Assembly (NCBI RefSeq): GCF_005153485.1
Contig: NZ_CP039740.1
Coordinates: 3,723,001 to 3,787,000 of the forward strand
Source: Pseudolabrys sp. FHR47
Lineage (GTDB): Bacteria > Pseudomonadota > Alphaproteobacteria > Rhizobiales > Xanthobacteraceae
DNA: 64,000 nucleotides
Reading direction: 5' to 3'
Below the pieces are notes generated by a model, which did no database searches, was not told where the DNA came from, and was given only the letters and a program-made list of their open reading frames with translations. Below, one piece after another: positions 8,784-18,032 of the stretch; position 1 is the stretch's first letter; every line of letters starts with the position of its first letter. The position numbers were made by a program, and so were the translations under genes.

Positions 8784-10442
8784 CTACCCCGCCGGCACCA
8801 GCACCACTGCTTTGTCCTTCGGCCACTTCACCCGCCAGCCGAGCGTGATATCGCGGGCTTCGCCAGGCGCTGACTCGAACGTCCATTCGAGCACGCCGCG
8901 GCGGTCGCGCACGTCGCGTGCGGTCGGCGGCGTCGTCGAGGGGAGCATTTCGACGACAATGTCCGCCGACTCGCTGACCGGAATCTGGTCTTCGATGCTG
9001 ATCTTGACCGGAAAGCCGTGGCCATTGCGCACCGAGATCTTGAACTCGCGCTCGTCGGTCTTCGACGAGCCGATGATGCCGGCACTGCCTTCCAGCTTGC
9101 GCGCCACGGTGCGTACGATCTTCACCTGATCGTCAGCGCCAAAGCCAAGGCGCACCCCCTCGTCCTTCGGCGTCAACGCCATTGACGAGCGGCCGACATA
9201 GAGGCCATCGCGATAAATGGCGACGCGGCCGGGCAGCAGCGGCGTTTCATCCGCATTCTTGAAACCGGCTTCGAGAAAGGCCGTCGCATCGAGCAACGGC
9301 ACCGCACGAACAATCAGAGCCGGCGTGATGCTGGCGCTCGCCAGGCGGAAACTTCTGGCGCCTTGCTGGGCCATCATACTGACGCGGCCGGGCACGCGGA
9401 ATACCGCCTGAAAGCCGCCGGACTCGAAGGCCGCTTCCTGCTCGCGCGCCGGAGCAGGCATTGCTTCGGGCAGAGCCCGGTCCGGCGCCTTGGCAGCAAG
9501 CCTGTCACGTGTCTCATAAGCGGCTGCGGGAGGCGGTGGCGGGGACGGAAACTGAGCCAACAGCGGCCGCAGCTCCGGCGCATTGCCGCCTTTGGCGATG
9601 CGCGCCGTCGAAACGGCGAGCGCGACGTCGCTCCAGTCTTCGCCGGTCGACTGCACGACTTCGGCGCGCCGGATCAGTTCGAGCGACGGCTTGCCATCCT
9701 TGCCGCCGGTGTCGAGACGCGCGTCATAGAGCGGCACCCAGCGCGCATTGCGCACCGTGTAGGTGACGCGCAAGGTCGCGGCCGCAGCCTCGCCGGCGAC
9801 GACGCCGATGCGCAGGTCGAGCTTACGCGGCGGATTGGCCCGTCGCTCGCTCTCCAGCCGCGCCACTTCGCGATCGATATCACGCTGTTTGATTTTCGCT
9901 TCGCGCACCGCGCCGTCCGCCGCGGCCACTTCCTCGGCCACCGCCGCGAAAGCCTCGCGCCATTCGACGATGGGTCGCGCACGATCCTTGTCGCCGAATG
10001 CGGTGGGCGAGCTCTGCGCGAAATGTTCTGCGAACTGACGGCGCGCCTGCGCCGCCGCGATGGCACCATCGAGATCGGCGCGCTGGTCGCGCAGCTTCTC
10101 GATGCGCTGATCGATCTCGGGACGATTGGCGGGCGGCAACGCGCGCGGTACGCCCGCGTCGATGGCGCCGAGGGTCAGACGGGCACCCTCGCCTTCGACA
10201 CGCAAGGATGAAGGATCAAGCGACAGCGGAAAGTCACGCGCCAGCACGGTGTGATCGCCGGCGGAAAGGTCGATATTGATCAGCCGCGTTACCGTGGCGC
10301 CGTCCGGATAGACCGTCACACTGTCGATGCGCGACGATGCCTCCAGTTCGGCCGCGGCGGCCGGCCCGGCGAGGCTAACGCTCAGGGCAACGAAGGCAAC
10401 GGACGCCATGAAACGGCGCGTCGAATATAGCTGACAATGCAT
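8784..10442 (-). CDS. exported MuiA-like protein (DUF4140/DUF4139)
   Basis: 552 aa. The start at 10442 is chosen because GGGAGG lies 5 bases upstream. An N-terminal signal peptide (FMASVAFVALSVSLAGPAAA) is followed by an extracytoplasmic region opening SRIDSVTVYPDGATVTR, typical of DUF4140. A helical/coiled-coil stretch follows at about 100-200, then a C-terminal DUF4139 beta-rich domain ending near TLGWRVKWP. This is the architecture of proteins annotated mucoidy inhibitor MuiA family. The molecular role is not established. It lies 130 bases downstream of serA on the same strand. Confidence 0.88.
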   Translation of the reverse strand: MHCQLYSTRRFMASVAFVALSVSLAGPAAAAELEASSRIDSVTVYPDGATVTRLINIDLSAGDHTVLARDFPLSLDPSSLRVEGEGARLTLGAIDAGVPRALPPANRPEIDQRIEKLRDQRADLDGAIAAAQARRQFAEHFAQSSPTAFGDKDRARPIVEWREAFAAVAEEVAAADGAVREAKIKQRDIDREVARLESERRANPPRKLDLRIGVVAGEAAAATLRVTYTVRNARWVPLYDARLDTGGKDGKPSLELIRRAEVVQSTGEDWSDVALAVSTARIAKGGNAPELRPLLAQFPSPPPPPAAAYETRDRLAAKAPDRALPEAMPAPAREQEAAFESGGFQAVFRVPGRVSMMAQQGARSFRLASASITPALIVRAVPLLDATAFLEAGFKNADETPLLPGRVAIYRDGLYVGRSSMALTPKDEGVRLGFGADDQVKIVRTVARKLEGSAGIIGSSKTDEREFKISVRNGHGFPVKISIEDQIPVSESADIVVEMLPSTTPPTARDVRDRRGVLEWTFESAPGEARDITLGWRVKWPKDKAVVLVPAG

Positions 10443-10556
10443 GCGACCCTCCCGAGAAACCGATGCGGGAAGCATGATTGTGATTGGGGTTTCCCTGTGG
10501 CCACATTCTTGCGGGATGTGGGCGCGGCGGTATTTTCGCGTGCGCCAAAGCAGGAC

Positions 10557-10579
10557 GGCCGCGGAGATTGTCCGCGGCC
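10557..10579 (-). terminator. possible serA terminator hairpin
   Basis: A perfect 9-bp stem (GGCCGCGGA / TCCGCGGCC, loop GATTG) starts 27 bases beyond the serA stop. The following bases on the minus strand are only weakly T-rich, so termination is uncertain. Confidence 0.4.
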
Positions 10580-10605
10580 GCTGCCCGTTTTCGTTATTCG
10601 AAATG

Positions 10606-12189
10606 TTAGAAATGTAGCGTCCGCGCGCTCTGCACCTGCGGCAGCGCCCGGACCTTGGCCAGCACGTCTTCCGGCAGTTCGCCGTCGATCTCGATCAGCG
10701 CCACCGCGTTGCCGCCGGGGGACTCGCGTCCGACATGGAAAGTCGCGATGTTGATGTTCGCCTCGCCCAGCGTGCCGGAGAACTTGCCGATGAAGCCTGG
10801 CTTGTCGAGATTGGTAATGTAGACCATGGACGGCGCGAATTCCGCGTCCATGCGAATGCCCTTGATGTTGACGATGCGCGGGCGGCCGTCGGCGAACACC
10901 GTACCGGAAACGTGACGGGTCTGGCGCTCGGTCACCACCGTCACGGTGATCAGGCTCTCGTAGTCGCCGGCAACCTGACGCGTCGTTTCCTCGATGATCA
11001 TGCCGCGTTCCTTGGCAATGACCGGCGCCGACACGACGTTGACGTCGCCGAGCATCGGCCGCAGCAAGCCGGCCAGAGCCGCCGAAGTGAGCGCGCGCGT
11101 GTTCATCTGCGCGACCGCACCCTCATAGGCGATCTGCACCTTGGAAATGCCAGTCTCCGTCAACTGGCCGGCGAAAGAGCCGAGCTTCTCGGCAAGTTCG
11201 ACAAACGGCTTGAGCTTGGGCGCTTCTTCCGCGGTGATCGACGGGAAGTTGATGGCGTTGGTGATCGCGCCGGTCATCAGGTAATCCGCCATCTGCTCGG
11301 CGACCTGCAAAGCGACATTCTCCTGCGCTTCTGTCGTCGAGGCGCCGAGATGCGGCGTGCAGATGACGTTCGGATGATTGAACAGCACATTCTCCGTCGC
11401 CGGCTCGGTGACGAAGACGTCGAAGGCGGCGCCGGCGACGTGGCCGCTGTCGAGAGCAGCGCGCAGCGCGTTCTCGTCGACCAGACCGCCGCGGGCACAG
11501 TTGATGATGCGCACGCCCTTCTTGGTCTTGTTGATGGCGTTGGCGTCGATGATGTTCCTGGTCTTGTCGGTCAGCGGCGTGTGCAGGGTGATGAAGTCGG
11601 CGCGCTTGAGCAGATCATCCAGTTCGACCTTCTCGACGCCGATATCGACGGCGCGCTCCGGCGACAGGAACGGATCGTAGGCGATCACCTTCATCTTCAG
11701 GCCGAGGGCGCGGTCGGCGGCGATCGAGCCGATATTGCCGCAGCCGATGACACCGAGGGTCTTGCCCGTGATTTCGACGCCCATGAACTTGTTCTTTTCC
11801 CACTTGCCGGCCTGGGTGGAACGGTCGGCTTCCGGGATCTGGCGGGCCAGCGCCAGCATCAGCGAGATGGCGTGCTCGGCGGTAGTGATCGAATTGCCGA
11901 AGGGCGTGTTCATCACGATGATGCCCTTGGCGGTCGAGGCTGGGATATCGACATTGTCGACGCCGATGCCGGCGCGGCCGATCACTTTCAGCCTGTTGGC
12001 CTTCTCGAGAATCTTCGGCGTCACCTTGGTGGCCGAACGGATGGCAAGGCCATCATAATTGCCGATGATCTCGGCGAGCTTGTCCTTGTCCTTGCCGAGC
12101 GCGGGCTGGAAATCGACCTCGACGCCGCGATCTTTGAATATCTGGAGCGCGGCGGGAGAGAGAGCGTCGGAGATGAGAACTTTGGGCAT
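10606..12189 (-). CDS. serA: D-3-phosphoglycerate dehydrogenase
   Basis: 527 aa, the long type-1 form. It oxidises 3-phosphoglycerate with NAD+ in the first step of serine synthesis. The NAD-binding loop GVIGCGNIGS is near residue 145. Catalytic Arg is in NCARGG, Glu in FDVFVTEPA and His in CTPHLGAST. An intervening ASB domain (about 320-450) and a C-terminal ACT domain (ITNLDKPGFIGKFSGTLGE), a serine-sensing fold, follow. It lies downstream of serC on the same strand, separated by a palindromic repeat. Confidence 0.97.
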   Translation of the reverse strand: MPKVLISDALSPAALQIFKDRGVEVDFQPALGKDKDKLAEIIGNYDGLAIRSATKVTPKILEKANRLKVIGRAGIGVDNVDIPASTAKGIIVMNTPFGNSITTAEHAISLMLALARQIPEADRSTQAGKWEKNKFMGVEITGKTLGVIGCGNIGSIAADRALGLKMKVIAYDPFLSPERAVDIGVEKVELDDLLKRADFITLHTPLTDKTRNIIDANAINKTKKGVRIINCARGGLVDENALRAALDSGHVAGAAFDVFVTEPATENVLFNHPNVICTPHLGASTTEAQENVALQVAEQMADYLMTGAITNAINFPSITAEEAPKLKPFVELAEKLGSFAGQLTETGISKVQIAYEGAVAQMNTRALTSAALAGLLRPMLGDVNVVSAPVIAKERGMIIEETTRQVAGDYESLITVTVVTERQTRHVSGTVFADGRPRIVNIKGIRMDAEFAPSMVYITNLDKPGFIGKFSGTLGEANINIATFHVGRESPGGNAVALIEIDGELPEDVLAKVRALPQVQSARTLHF

Positions 12190-12210
12190 GATGTTTGTCC
12201 GGTTCTGCTG

Positions 12211-12292
12211 TCATCGTCCGCGAAGGCGGACGATCCAGCGTTGAAGCGAATGATTTAAAGAGCTGGATGCCCCGCTTGCGCGGGGCATGACG
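12211..12292. repeat. palindromic element between serC and serA
   Basis: Two hairpins, CGTCCGCGAAGGCGGACG and GCCCCGCTTGCGCGGGGC, are joined by a short AT-rich linker. Outer arms TCATCGTCC and GGGGCATGACG and inner ATCCAGCG/GCTGGAT give dyad symmetry. It is the same general type as the elements at 24042, 43791 and 58738. It may act on processing of the serC-serA transcript. Confidence 0.7.
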
Positions 12293-12315
12293 CTATGGGG
12301 TGTTCGCAAACGAAC

Positions 12316-13488
12316 TTACGCCGCCTTGGCGAGAGCAGCCTTGGCCTGTTCAAAGGCCCAGTCGAGCCACGGCGTCAGCGCTTCGACGTCCTTGGTCTCG
12401 ATGGTGGCGCCGCACCAGATACGCAGGCCCGGCGGCGCATCGCGGTAATACGCGATGTCATAGGCGACGCCTTCCTTCTCGAGCATCGAGGCGATGCTTT
12501 TGGCGAAGGCCGCCTGTTCGTCGAGCGTCAGCTTGGTCACGGCCGGATCGGCGACCACCAAACACACCGAGGTGTTGGAGCGCGTCTCGGGCTTCTTGGC
12601 GAGATGATCGATCCACGCCGTCTTGGCGACCCAGTCGGCCAGCACCTTCGCATTGGCATCCGAGCGCGCCTGCAGGCCCTTGAGGCCGCCGACGGACTTC
12701 GCCCAGTTGAGCGCGTCGAGATAGTCCTCGACGCACAGCATCGACGGCGTGTTGATGGTTTCGCCGATGAAGACGCCATCGATCAGCTTGCCGCCCTTGG
12801 TCATGCGGAAAATCTTCGGCAGCGGCCAGGCTGGCTTGTAGGTCTCGAGACGCTCAACGGCACGCGGCGACAGGATGAGCATGCCATGCGCCCCCTCGCC
12901 GCCCAGCACTTTCTGCCAGGAGAAGGTGACGACATCGAGCTTGGCGAAGTCGAGGTTCTGCGCGAAAGCCGCCGAGGTAGCGTCGCAGATCGTGAGGCCT
13001 TCGCGGTCGGCCGCGATCCAGTCGGCGTTTGGCACGCGCACACCGGAGGTGGTGCCGTTCCAGGTGAAGACGACGTCAGACTTGAAGTCGATCTTCGACA
13101 GGTCCGGCAGTTCGCCGTACGCCGCTTTGAGTTCGGTGACGTCCTTGAGCTTGAGCTGCTTGACGACGTCGGTCACCCAACCTTCGCCGAAGGATTCCCA
13201 GGCCAGCATGGTGACGGGGCGCGCGCCAAGCATCGACCACAGCGCCATTTCAACGGCGCCAGTATCGGAGGCGGGCACGATGCCGATCTTGTAGTCGGCC
13301 GGAACATTGAGAATTTCGCGCGTCAGATCGATGGCCTGCTTGAGCTTGGCCTTGCCGATTTTGGCGCGGTGGGAGCGGCCGAGGGCCGCGTCTTTAAGGG
13401 CTTGGAGGGTCCAGCCGGGGCGCTTGGCGCAGGGGCCGGAGGAAAATTGCGGGTTTACCGGCCGCACGCCGGGCTTCGTCGCTGTCAT
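12316..13488 (-). CDS. serC: phosphoserine aminotransferase
   Basis: 390 aa PLP enzyme converting 3-phosphohydroxypyruvate and glutamate to phosphoserine. Signatures are the N-terminal [15 protein letters not shown], the PLP-lysine motif [17 protein letters not shown] near residue 190, and [12 protein letters not shown]. It belongs to the alphaproteobacterial/archaeal-type SerC branch. The start at 13488 has GGAAGGA about 7 bases upstream. With serA downstream it forms the serine-biosynthesis operon; serB is not in the window. Confidence 0.96.
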   Translation of the reverse strand: MTATKPGVRPVNPQFSSGPCAKRPGWTLQALKDAALGRSHRAKIGKAKLKQAIDLTREILNVPADYKIGIVPASDTGAVEMALWSMLGARPVTMLAWESFGEGWVTDVVKQLKLKDVTELKAAYGELPDLSKIDFKSDVVFTWNGTTSGVRVPNADWIAADREGLTICDATSAAFAQNLDFAKLDVVTFSWQKVLGGEGAHGMLILSPRAVERLETYKPAWPLPKIFRMTKGGKLIDGVFIGETINTPSMLCVEDYLDALNWAKSVGGLKGLQARSDANAKVLADWVAKTAWIDHLAKKPETRSNTSVCLVVADPAVTKLTLDEQAAFAKSIASMLEKEGVAYDIAYYRDAPPGLRIWCGATIETKDVEALTPWLDWAFEQAKAALAKAA

Positions 13489-13609
13489 AGCCTATCCTTC
13501 CAGATAGAAGCCCCTCGTTGGGGAGGGGTGTCCCACTGGCGGAGATAGTCCAAGTCGCCGCGCCGGTCAACTGGCGGCGCGAACGAATCAAAAAATGAGT
13601 GGTAAGGAT

Positions 13610-14500
13610 TTAGAAACGAACGCCGACGCCAACGCGGCCGGTATTGAACGTGTTGCGGATGCCGTTGATCGTCGCAAATGCGATGTACTCCCATTCGGCG
13701 CGCAGGAAAATATTGGGCGTCACGGCGACATCGAGACCTAGACCGCCCGTGAAACCCGCCGAGAAGGCATTGTTCTTGGCGTCGGTGTAGGTGTTGTCGG
13801 TATTGTACGGCGCACCGCCGCCACCGCCGACATCCGTCCCGCTGGCTCGCACCCGCGTCGTGATCGCATAGTCGAAGCGGCCGACGGCTACGCCGGCAAA
13901 GCCGTACGGCATGAACTGTCCGAATGCATAACCGGCACGGCCGCGAAACGTCGCGTAGTCCTTCAGTTTCACCCTCGACTGGCCGTCGATGGTCAGTTGA
14001 TTCTGGTAGCCATCCGACGTCGAAAATTGACGAGAGATCGAATCGCTGGCCGTCTGATCGAAGCCGGACACGTAATTATAGGCAACGTCGACGCCGAGGA
14101 TCACGTCGTCCCATTGCGTGCTGTAGCCCAAAAATCCGCCATAGGATCGACCGTTCGTGTTGGACACCGGCAACGTCGTCCAAGTCTCGGGATGCTGTTC
14201 GTTGAGCACCGTGGTATTGCGCAGATCGTAGGCGACCTGCTGGCTATTGCTGCTCCCGAAATCGGTGTTCATGCCACCGACGCCGAGATGGGCGCCAAAA
14301 TTGATGCCATCCCAGCGCAGGCCGGTGCCGGCTGCCGCCGGCGGTTCGTAGGAACCACGCAAGGGACCCTCGCTGGGCCAGTCAGCCGCTCGGGCGGCCG
14401 GCATTGCGAGCATCAATACCGCCGCAACCAGCGACATGGAGCGCGCGGCGGCGAAAGGCCATCGCGACGCGCGGCCGCTATCGTGCGATGGGCAGATCAT
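13610..14500 (-). CDS. outer-membrane beta-barrel protein (Omp25/RopB-like)
   Basis: 296 aa. A long basic N-region and hydrophobic core (MSLVAAVLMLAMPAARA) form the signal peptide. The mature part opens with WDGINFGAHLGVGG and ends GRVGVGVRF, a C-terminal aromatic residue typical of outer-membrane barrels. Alternating strands such as YGGFLGYSTQWDDVILGVDV and FRGRAGYAFGQFMPYGFAG match the Omp25/Omp31-like family. The start at 14500 has GGAG 5 bases upstream and overlaps the stop of the upstream barrel gene by 23 bases, so the two are likely translationally coupled. A later ATG at 14437 is possible. Confidence 0.85.
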   Translation of the reverse strand: MICPSHDSGRASRWPFAAARSMSLVAAVLMLAMPAARAADWPSEGPLRGSYEPPAAAGTGLRWDGINFGAHLGVGGMNTDFGSSNSQQVAYDLRNTTVLNEQHPETWTTLPVSNTNGRSYGGFLGYSTQWDDVILGVDVAYNYVSGFDQTASDSISRQFSTSDGYQNQLTIDGQSRVKLKDYATFRGRAGYAFGQFMPYGFAGVAVGRFDYAITTRVRASGTDVGGGGGAPYNTDNTYTDAKNNAFSAGFTGGLGLDVAVTPNIFLRAEWEYIAFATINGIRNTFNTGRVGVGVRF

Positions 14501-15221
14501 CGATGCTCCAGCGCAGACTGACGCGCACTTCGTGATTGACGATGTTCTTGATGTTCATCTGGCCGAAGGCGTCGCTCGAGGTCGCAACATCGCCGAGCGC
14601 CAGGTAGCGATAGCCGACATCGAATTGCATGTTCGGCGCGATCTTGTAGGCGACCCCCGCCATGCCGGCCCAGGCGAAATTCCACTGACTGCGCGAGCCG
14701 TCGCCGGAGAATGGCGGCGCCGCCGTGCTCTGATACTCGGACACGCGCAGCCGCGTCGCGCCGACGCCACCGCCGATATAGGGCGTGGCGTTGTACCAGG
14801 TGCCGAGATCGAGATAGCCGTTGAACAGCGCGGTGATGGCGGAAACCTTGGCCGTCGTGTCATTGGCCGTGGCGGTCGTCGCCTCGTATTTCATCGGCGA
14901 GCCGAAATCGATTGTCGCGTCGGTGCGCAACCAGTCGCTCTTGAGACCGATGCCGAGGCCGCCGGCGAAGCTTTGTCCGAGCTTTTCCGACCCGGGCGAA
15001 GCGAAGCCCGGCGCGGCCTGCGAGCCGGATACATGGCCCCAGCGATATCCGAGATCGCCACGAACGTACCAGCCTGAGAGAGTCGTTGTTCGAGGCGGCG
15101 GCACATAGGTCGGCGGCGGCAGATCAATCGGTCGACCACGGGGCACGTCGGCGGCAAACGCGGCCGTTACTGCGGCGGCGAGCCCTGCACCCATCATTGC
15201 CGACTTGACGACCGGACCCAT
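14478..15221 (-). CDS. outer-membrane beta-barrel protein
   Basis: 247 aa from MGPVVKSAMMG. The start at 15221 is strongly supported by AAGGAG 6 bases upstream and gives a proper signal peptide ending AAFAAD. The N-terminal mature region is Pro-rich (DLPPPTYVPPPRT), then SGWYVRGDLGYRWG begins an 8-strand-type barrel with YLDLGTWYNATPYIGGGVG and WNFAWAGMAGVAYKI. It is similar in plan to the neighbours at 13610 and 15357. The promoter region carries an exact TTAA-N7-TTAA site. Confidence 0.88.
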   Translation of the reverse strand: MGPVVKSAMMGAGLAAAVTAAFAADVPRGRPIDLPPPTYVPPPRTTTLSGWYVRGDLGYRWGHVSGSQAAPGFASPGSEKLGQSFAGGLGIGLKSDWLRTDATIDFGSPMKYEATTATANDTTAKVSAITALFNGYLDLGTWYNATPYIGGGVGATRLRVSEYQSTAAPPFSGDGSRSQWNFAWAGMAGVAYKIAPNMQFDVGYRYLALGDVATSSDAFGQMNIKNIVNHEVRVSLRWSIDDLPIAR

Positions 15222-15292
15222 AACCAACTCCTTCGCGGTCATTGCACCGCGCCACGCCTTCGACTTCGCCGCACCACTCTGCCAATCTCGGG

Positions 15293-15307
15293 TTAAATCG
15301 CGCTTAA
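15293..15307. promoter_or_regulatory. candidate CtrA-binding site
   Basis: TTAA-ATCGCGC-TTAA matches the full CtrA consensus TTAA-N7-TTAA exactly. It lies 72-86 bases before the chosen start of the barrel gene at 15221. CtrA is the alphaproteobacterial cell-cycle regulator; its presence in this genome is assumed. Confidence 0.5.
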
Positions 15308-15356
15308 CCAAGAATTTTCACCATGATGGCGCGCCATTAACTTGTTCCGTCAGGCC

Positions 15357-16298
15357 TCATCCCCTGCTCTGCAGCGGCGGTTGCACATAGACCGGCGGCG
15401 GCTGGGTGTAGACAGGTGCGGGCGCGTAATAGACAGGCGCCGGGCGCGAGAACATCTCGAAGCTATCGAGATTGAAGCGCAGCCCAAGCTTCACATCGTG
15501 CGATGTAAGGTGCTTGAACTCCATCGGATTGTAGACCGCATTGATGCCGTTGTAGGTGTAAAGATCGCCCGACTGCGCATCACCGAGATCGACATAGCGA
15601 TAGGCCAGTTCGACGGTGAAGTTCTTGGACACCTTGTAGGCGAGACCGGCATGCAAAGCCCAGGCGAAGTTCCACTTCGAACTCGTATCGCCAAAGGCGA
15701 CACTGCCACCTGTGCATACCGATACGGTCGTGCAGACATCCTGGAAGCTATGAATCGTGTTGCGCGAGGCGCCCGCACCGGCGCCGACGAACGGCGTGAT
15801 GTTGTTCCAGGTGCCAAGGTCGACATAGGCATTCAGGAGGAACAGCCATTCAGATTTACTGCCCGAATATTCGTCGGTGTAAGTGCTACCGCCGCTCGTG
15901 ACGATCTGCGATCCGTGGAAGTTCGCCTTCGAGCGATATTCGCCGGTCAGATCGAACCGCAGCCAGTCATTGAAGTAGTAACCGACGCCGACACCAAAGA
16001 GCGGAGACGCATCAAAACCCAGCCCTACGTTTGTAACGCTGGTAACCGGCAGCGCATTGTTAAGGTCGCGCACGCTTTGATTCGTGATGCCGATATCGCC
16101 GCGCAGGTACCAGCCAGAGAATTCCTCGACCACCACCGGCGGCGGCGTGTAGCAGGGAACCGCGCCTGGCGGGGCGCGACCGGATGCGATGACCGCGGCG
16201 TCGTAGCAGGGCAATGGCGTATAGTCGGCCGCTTGCGCCGCGGTCGCCGCAAGCGATACGACCGCCACGCCAGCAAAAAGTTTCAGACGCGCATACAT
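15357..16298 (-). CDS. outer-membrane beta-barrel protein
   Basis: 313 aa from MYARLKLFAGVAVV. GAGGA lies about 9 bases upstream of this ATG; an in-frame ATG at 16325 lacks a ribosome site. The signal peptide ends TAAQAAD. The barrel begins SGWYLRGDIGITNQ and contains YVDLGTWNNITPFVGAGAGA and WNFAWALHAGLAYKV, echoing the downstream paralogue. The C-terminus is an unusual repeat of Pro/Tyr/Val (PAPVYYAPAPVYTQPPPVYV) after the last strand, perhaps surface- or wall-interacting. An exact TTAA-N7-TTAA site precedes it. Confidence 0.87.
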   Translation of the reverse strand: MYARLKLFAGVAVVSLAATAAQAADYTPLPCYDAAVIASGRAPPGAVPCYTPPPVVVEEFSGWYLRGDIGITNQSVRDLNNALPVTSVTNVGLGFDASPLFGVGVGYYFNDWLRFDLTGEYRSKANFHGSQIVTSGGSTYTDEYSGSKSEWLFLLNAYVDLGTWNNITPFVGAGAGASRNTIHSFQDVCTTVSVCTGGSVAFGDTSSKWNFAWALHAGLAYKVSKNFTVELAYRYVDLGDAQSGDLYTYNGINAVYNPMEFKHLTSHDVKLGLRFNLDSFEMFSRPAPVYYAPAPVYTQPPPVYVQPPLQSRG

Positions 16299-16369
16299 GC
16301 CGTCATTCCTCGACTGATTCATCACGCGCGTGACGTGACGAAAGACGAGGCGACGATGGCACCAAAACC

Positions 16370-16384
16370 TTAAGTGCCTCTTAA
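16370..16384. promoter_or_regulatory. candidate CtrA-binding site
   Basis: TTAA-GTGCCTC-TTAA is a second exact match to TTAA-N7-TTAA. It lies 72-86 bases before the chosen start of the barrel gene at 16298, the same spacing as the site at 15293 has to its own gene. Shared placement before two related genes strengthens the call. Confidence 0.5.
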
Positions 16385-16424
16385 CCCTGTTTTTTAACGA
16401 TGATTTTTAACGAAACGAGCGCAT

Positions 16425-16440
16425 GCGATTGTTCAATCGC
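16425..16440. repeat. short inverted repeat
   Basis: GCGATTG-TT-CAATCGC, a perfect 7-bp inverted repeat in the 180-base gap between the barrel gene and the small protein at 16510. There is no T tract adjacent. It could be an operator for the barrel gene or a weak terminator for the small protein. Confidence 0.3.
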
Positions 16441-16509
16441 GACGACGGCGGCCACGGCGAATCGTGTTTTAAGATTTGTTTACGGTTGTGGCCAATGGAA
16501 CCCGGGACT

Positions 16510-16761
16510 TCAGCGCTGGATGACGCGACGTGCCCAATCGTAACTAACGAGCTGCTGCGCAAGACTGATGAGTGATTTGCGCGCAACCCGATCCTCGATT
16601 GCGAGGAACGCTTCCACCAAGACGATCGCTTCCTTCATCCGCGGATCGTCTTTACTGCCAGCCTCGGCAGTAGTCTGGCGAGCCTGATCGCGACCGCATT
16701 CCTTCAACTTGTTTTCAAGCGGAATGACATTGTCGGACGTGGGGAATTCGATGGTGTCCAT
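16510..16761 (-). CDS. small conserved-looking hypothetical protein
   Basis: 83 aa, soluble, with a helical C-terminal half (KEAIVLVEAFLAIEDRVARK, SLISLAQQLVSYDWARR). The ribosome site AGGA is 5 bases before ATG at 16761. No family recognised with confidence. The helical segment with paired hydrophobics could be a dimerisation or protein-binding unit. It lies upstream of and co-oriented with the barrel genes, but 211 bases separate them. Confidence 0.6.
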   Translation of the reverse strand: MDTIEFPTSDNVIPLENKLKECGRDQARQTTAEAGSKDDPRMKEAIVLVEAFLAIEDRVARKSLISLAQQLVSYDWARRVIQR

Positions 16762-16984
16762 GGTTTCCTGCAGTGCACGATACGTCGACTAGGTCGTCTC
16801 CAGCCTGCGAGTGCCGCCTCCCGTCACTGGAGGTATCCGGTACCGGCTTTCCCGACTCCGCGTCAAAAAAGACGCGAAATACAGAATTCCCTCTCGCAAC
16901 CTTTCATTGAGAATGCGGACGGATCGCCTGTTTGTCATTAATCGGGATATCGTCTTTTGTAAGGTTTCATCTCATAATGATGGT

Positions 16985-17911
16985 ATGGAACTCAGGCATC
17001 TCAAATATTTTGCCGCGGTCGCCGAGGAGCTTCATTTCGGCCGCGCCGCCGCGCGCCTCAATATTTCTGCGCCGACACTGAGCCACCAGATCCTCGCACT
17101 TGAGAACATGCTCGGTGCCAAGCTGTTCTTGCGCCGAACAAAAAGCACGGTGACGCTGACCCAGACCGGCAAGCGATTCCTCGTCGAGGCCTATGCAACG
17201 CTCAAGCAGGCCGCCAACGCCGAGTTGATCGGCCGGCGCGCAGCGCGCGGCGAGGTCGGTTCGATCGCGCTGGGTTACGTCTTTTCCGCCGGCATGAGCG
17301 GGTTCCTGTCGCGGCATCTTGTCGCCTTCCGGGAAAAGCATCCCGATGTCTCGTTGCAACTGCGGCGCGCGGTTACCTTCGAGCAGTTTCGCGCGCTCTC
17401 CGACGACACCCTCGATATCGGCTTCACCGCCGCGCCGCAAAGTTATCCCACCGGGCTTACGGGCTTTATCGTCGACCGCCAGCCTTTCTACGTCGCCATT
17501 CCCGAAGGCAACCCGATCGCCAAGCTCAAGCGCGTGACGCCGGACGACATTGCCGACGAACGTTTCGTCGCCGTCTCGCTGGAAATGGAAGTCGGCTTCG
17601 GCGGCGGCAACATCGCCGCCATCACGCCGCCGGGCAAGTCGCTGCACATCGTCGAACGTGCGCCCGACATCTTTTCGGTCCTCACACTATGCGCCGCCGG
17701 CGCTGGCCTGAGTGTAATGTCGGAGCCGATGGTCAATGTCGGCATTCCGGGCATCGTGTTTCGCAAGGTGGAAGGCGCCTTTCGCGGCTTCGAACTCGCG
17801 CTGGTTCACCGCCGCAACGAAGCGGCGCCGGCGATCCGCACCTTCATCGACTTCGTTCGGTCAAGTACGCGCCAAGAAGACGCGGCAAGACAACGTAAAA
17901 AGTCGCCGTGA
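16985..17911 (+). CDS. LysR-family transcriptional regulator
   Basis: 308 aa. The start MELRHLKYFAAVAEELHFGR is the canonical LysR opening, so the ATG at 16985 is preferred although no clear ribosome site precedes it (possibly leaderless). A winged helix-turn-helix spans residues 1-60 (AARLNISAPTLSHQILALE). A substrate-binding-like effector domain follows from about 90 (GSIALGYVFSAGMSGFLSRH). It converges with the hydrolase/Bug pair at 18033-19797. Regulation of that pair is possible from proximity, but the classic divergent layout is absent and the effector is unknown. Confidence 0.92.
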   Translation: MELRHLKYFAAVAEELHFGRAAARLNISAPTLSHQILALENMLGAKLFLRRTKSTVTLTQTGKRFLVEAYATLKQAANAELIGRRAARGEVGSIALGYVFSAGMSGFLSRHLVAFREKHPDVSLQLRRAVTFEQFRALSDDTLDIGFTAAPQSYPTGLTGFIVDRQPFYVAIPEGNPIAKLKRVTPDDIADERFVAVSLEMEVGFGGGNIAAITPPGKSLHIVERAPDIFSVLTLCAAGAGLSVMSEPMVNVGIPGIVFRKVEGAFRGFELALVHRRNEAAPAIRTFIDFVRSSTRQEDAARQRKKSP

Positions 17912-17921
17912 AAAGACCGAA

Positions 17922-18018
17922 AGCATGATCCCGAAAAGTGGAAACGGTTTTCGGAAAAGATCATGCTCAAACAAAAAACCAGACCATGATCAGATTCGAT
18001 CCAGATAGATCACGGTCT
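17922..18018. repeat. Rhizobiales palindromic repeat
   Basis: Nested symmetry: AGCATGATC (17922-17930) with GATCATGCT (17959-17967), and inside it CCGAAAA with TTTTCGG. A second imperfect hairpin follows (AGACCATGATC ... GATCACGGTCT). This matches a repeat widely seen in Rhizobiales intergenic regions. It lies between two convergent genes and may also serve as a two-way terminator. Confidence 0.75.
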
Positions 18019-18032
18019 AGTCGAAAATCTGC

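Noticed and set aside
10735..12258. 507-residue frame opposite serA, and similar frames opposite purA (5235-6641), serC (12295-13548) and phaC (7767-8738)
   Set aside because: All mirror genes with complete catalytic motifs; codon-bias shadows.
16394..16410. Third CtrA-like site TTAA-N9-TTAA
   Set aside because: The spacer is 9, not 7, so it does not meet the consensus.
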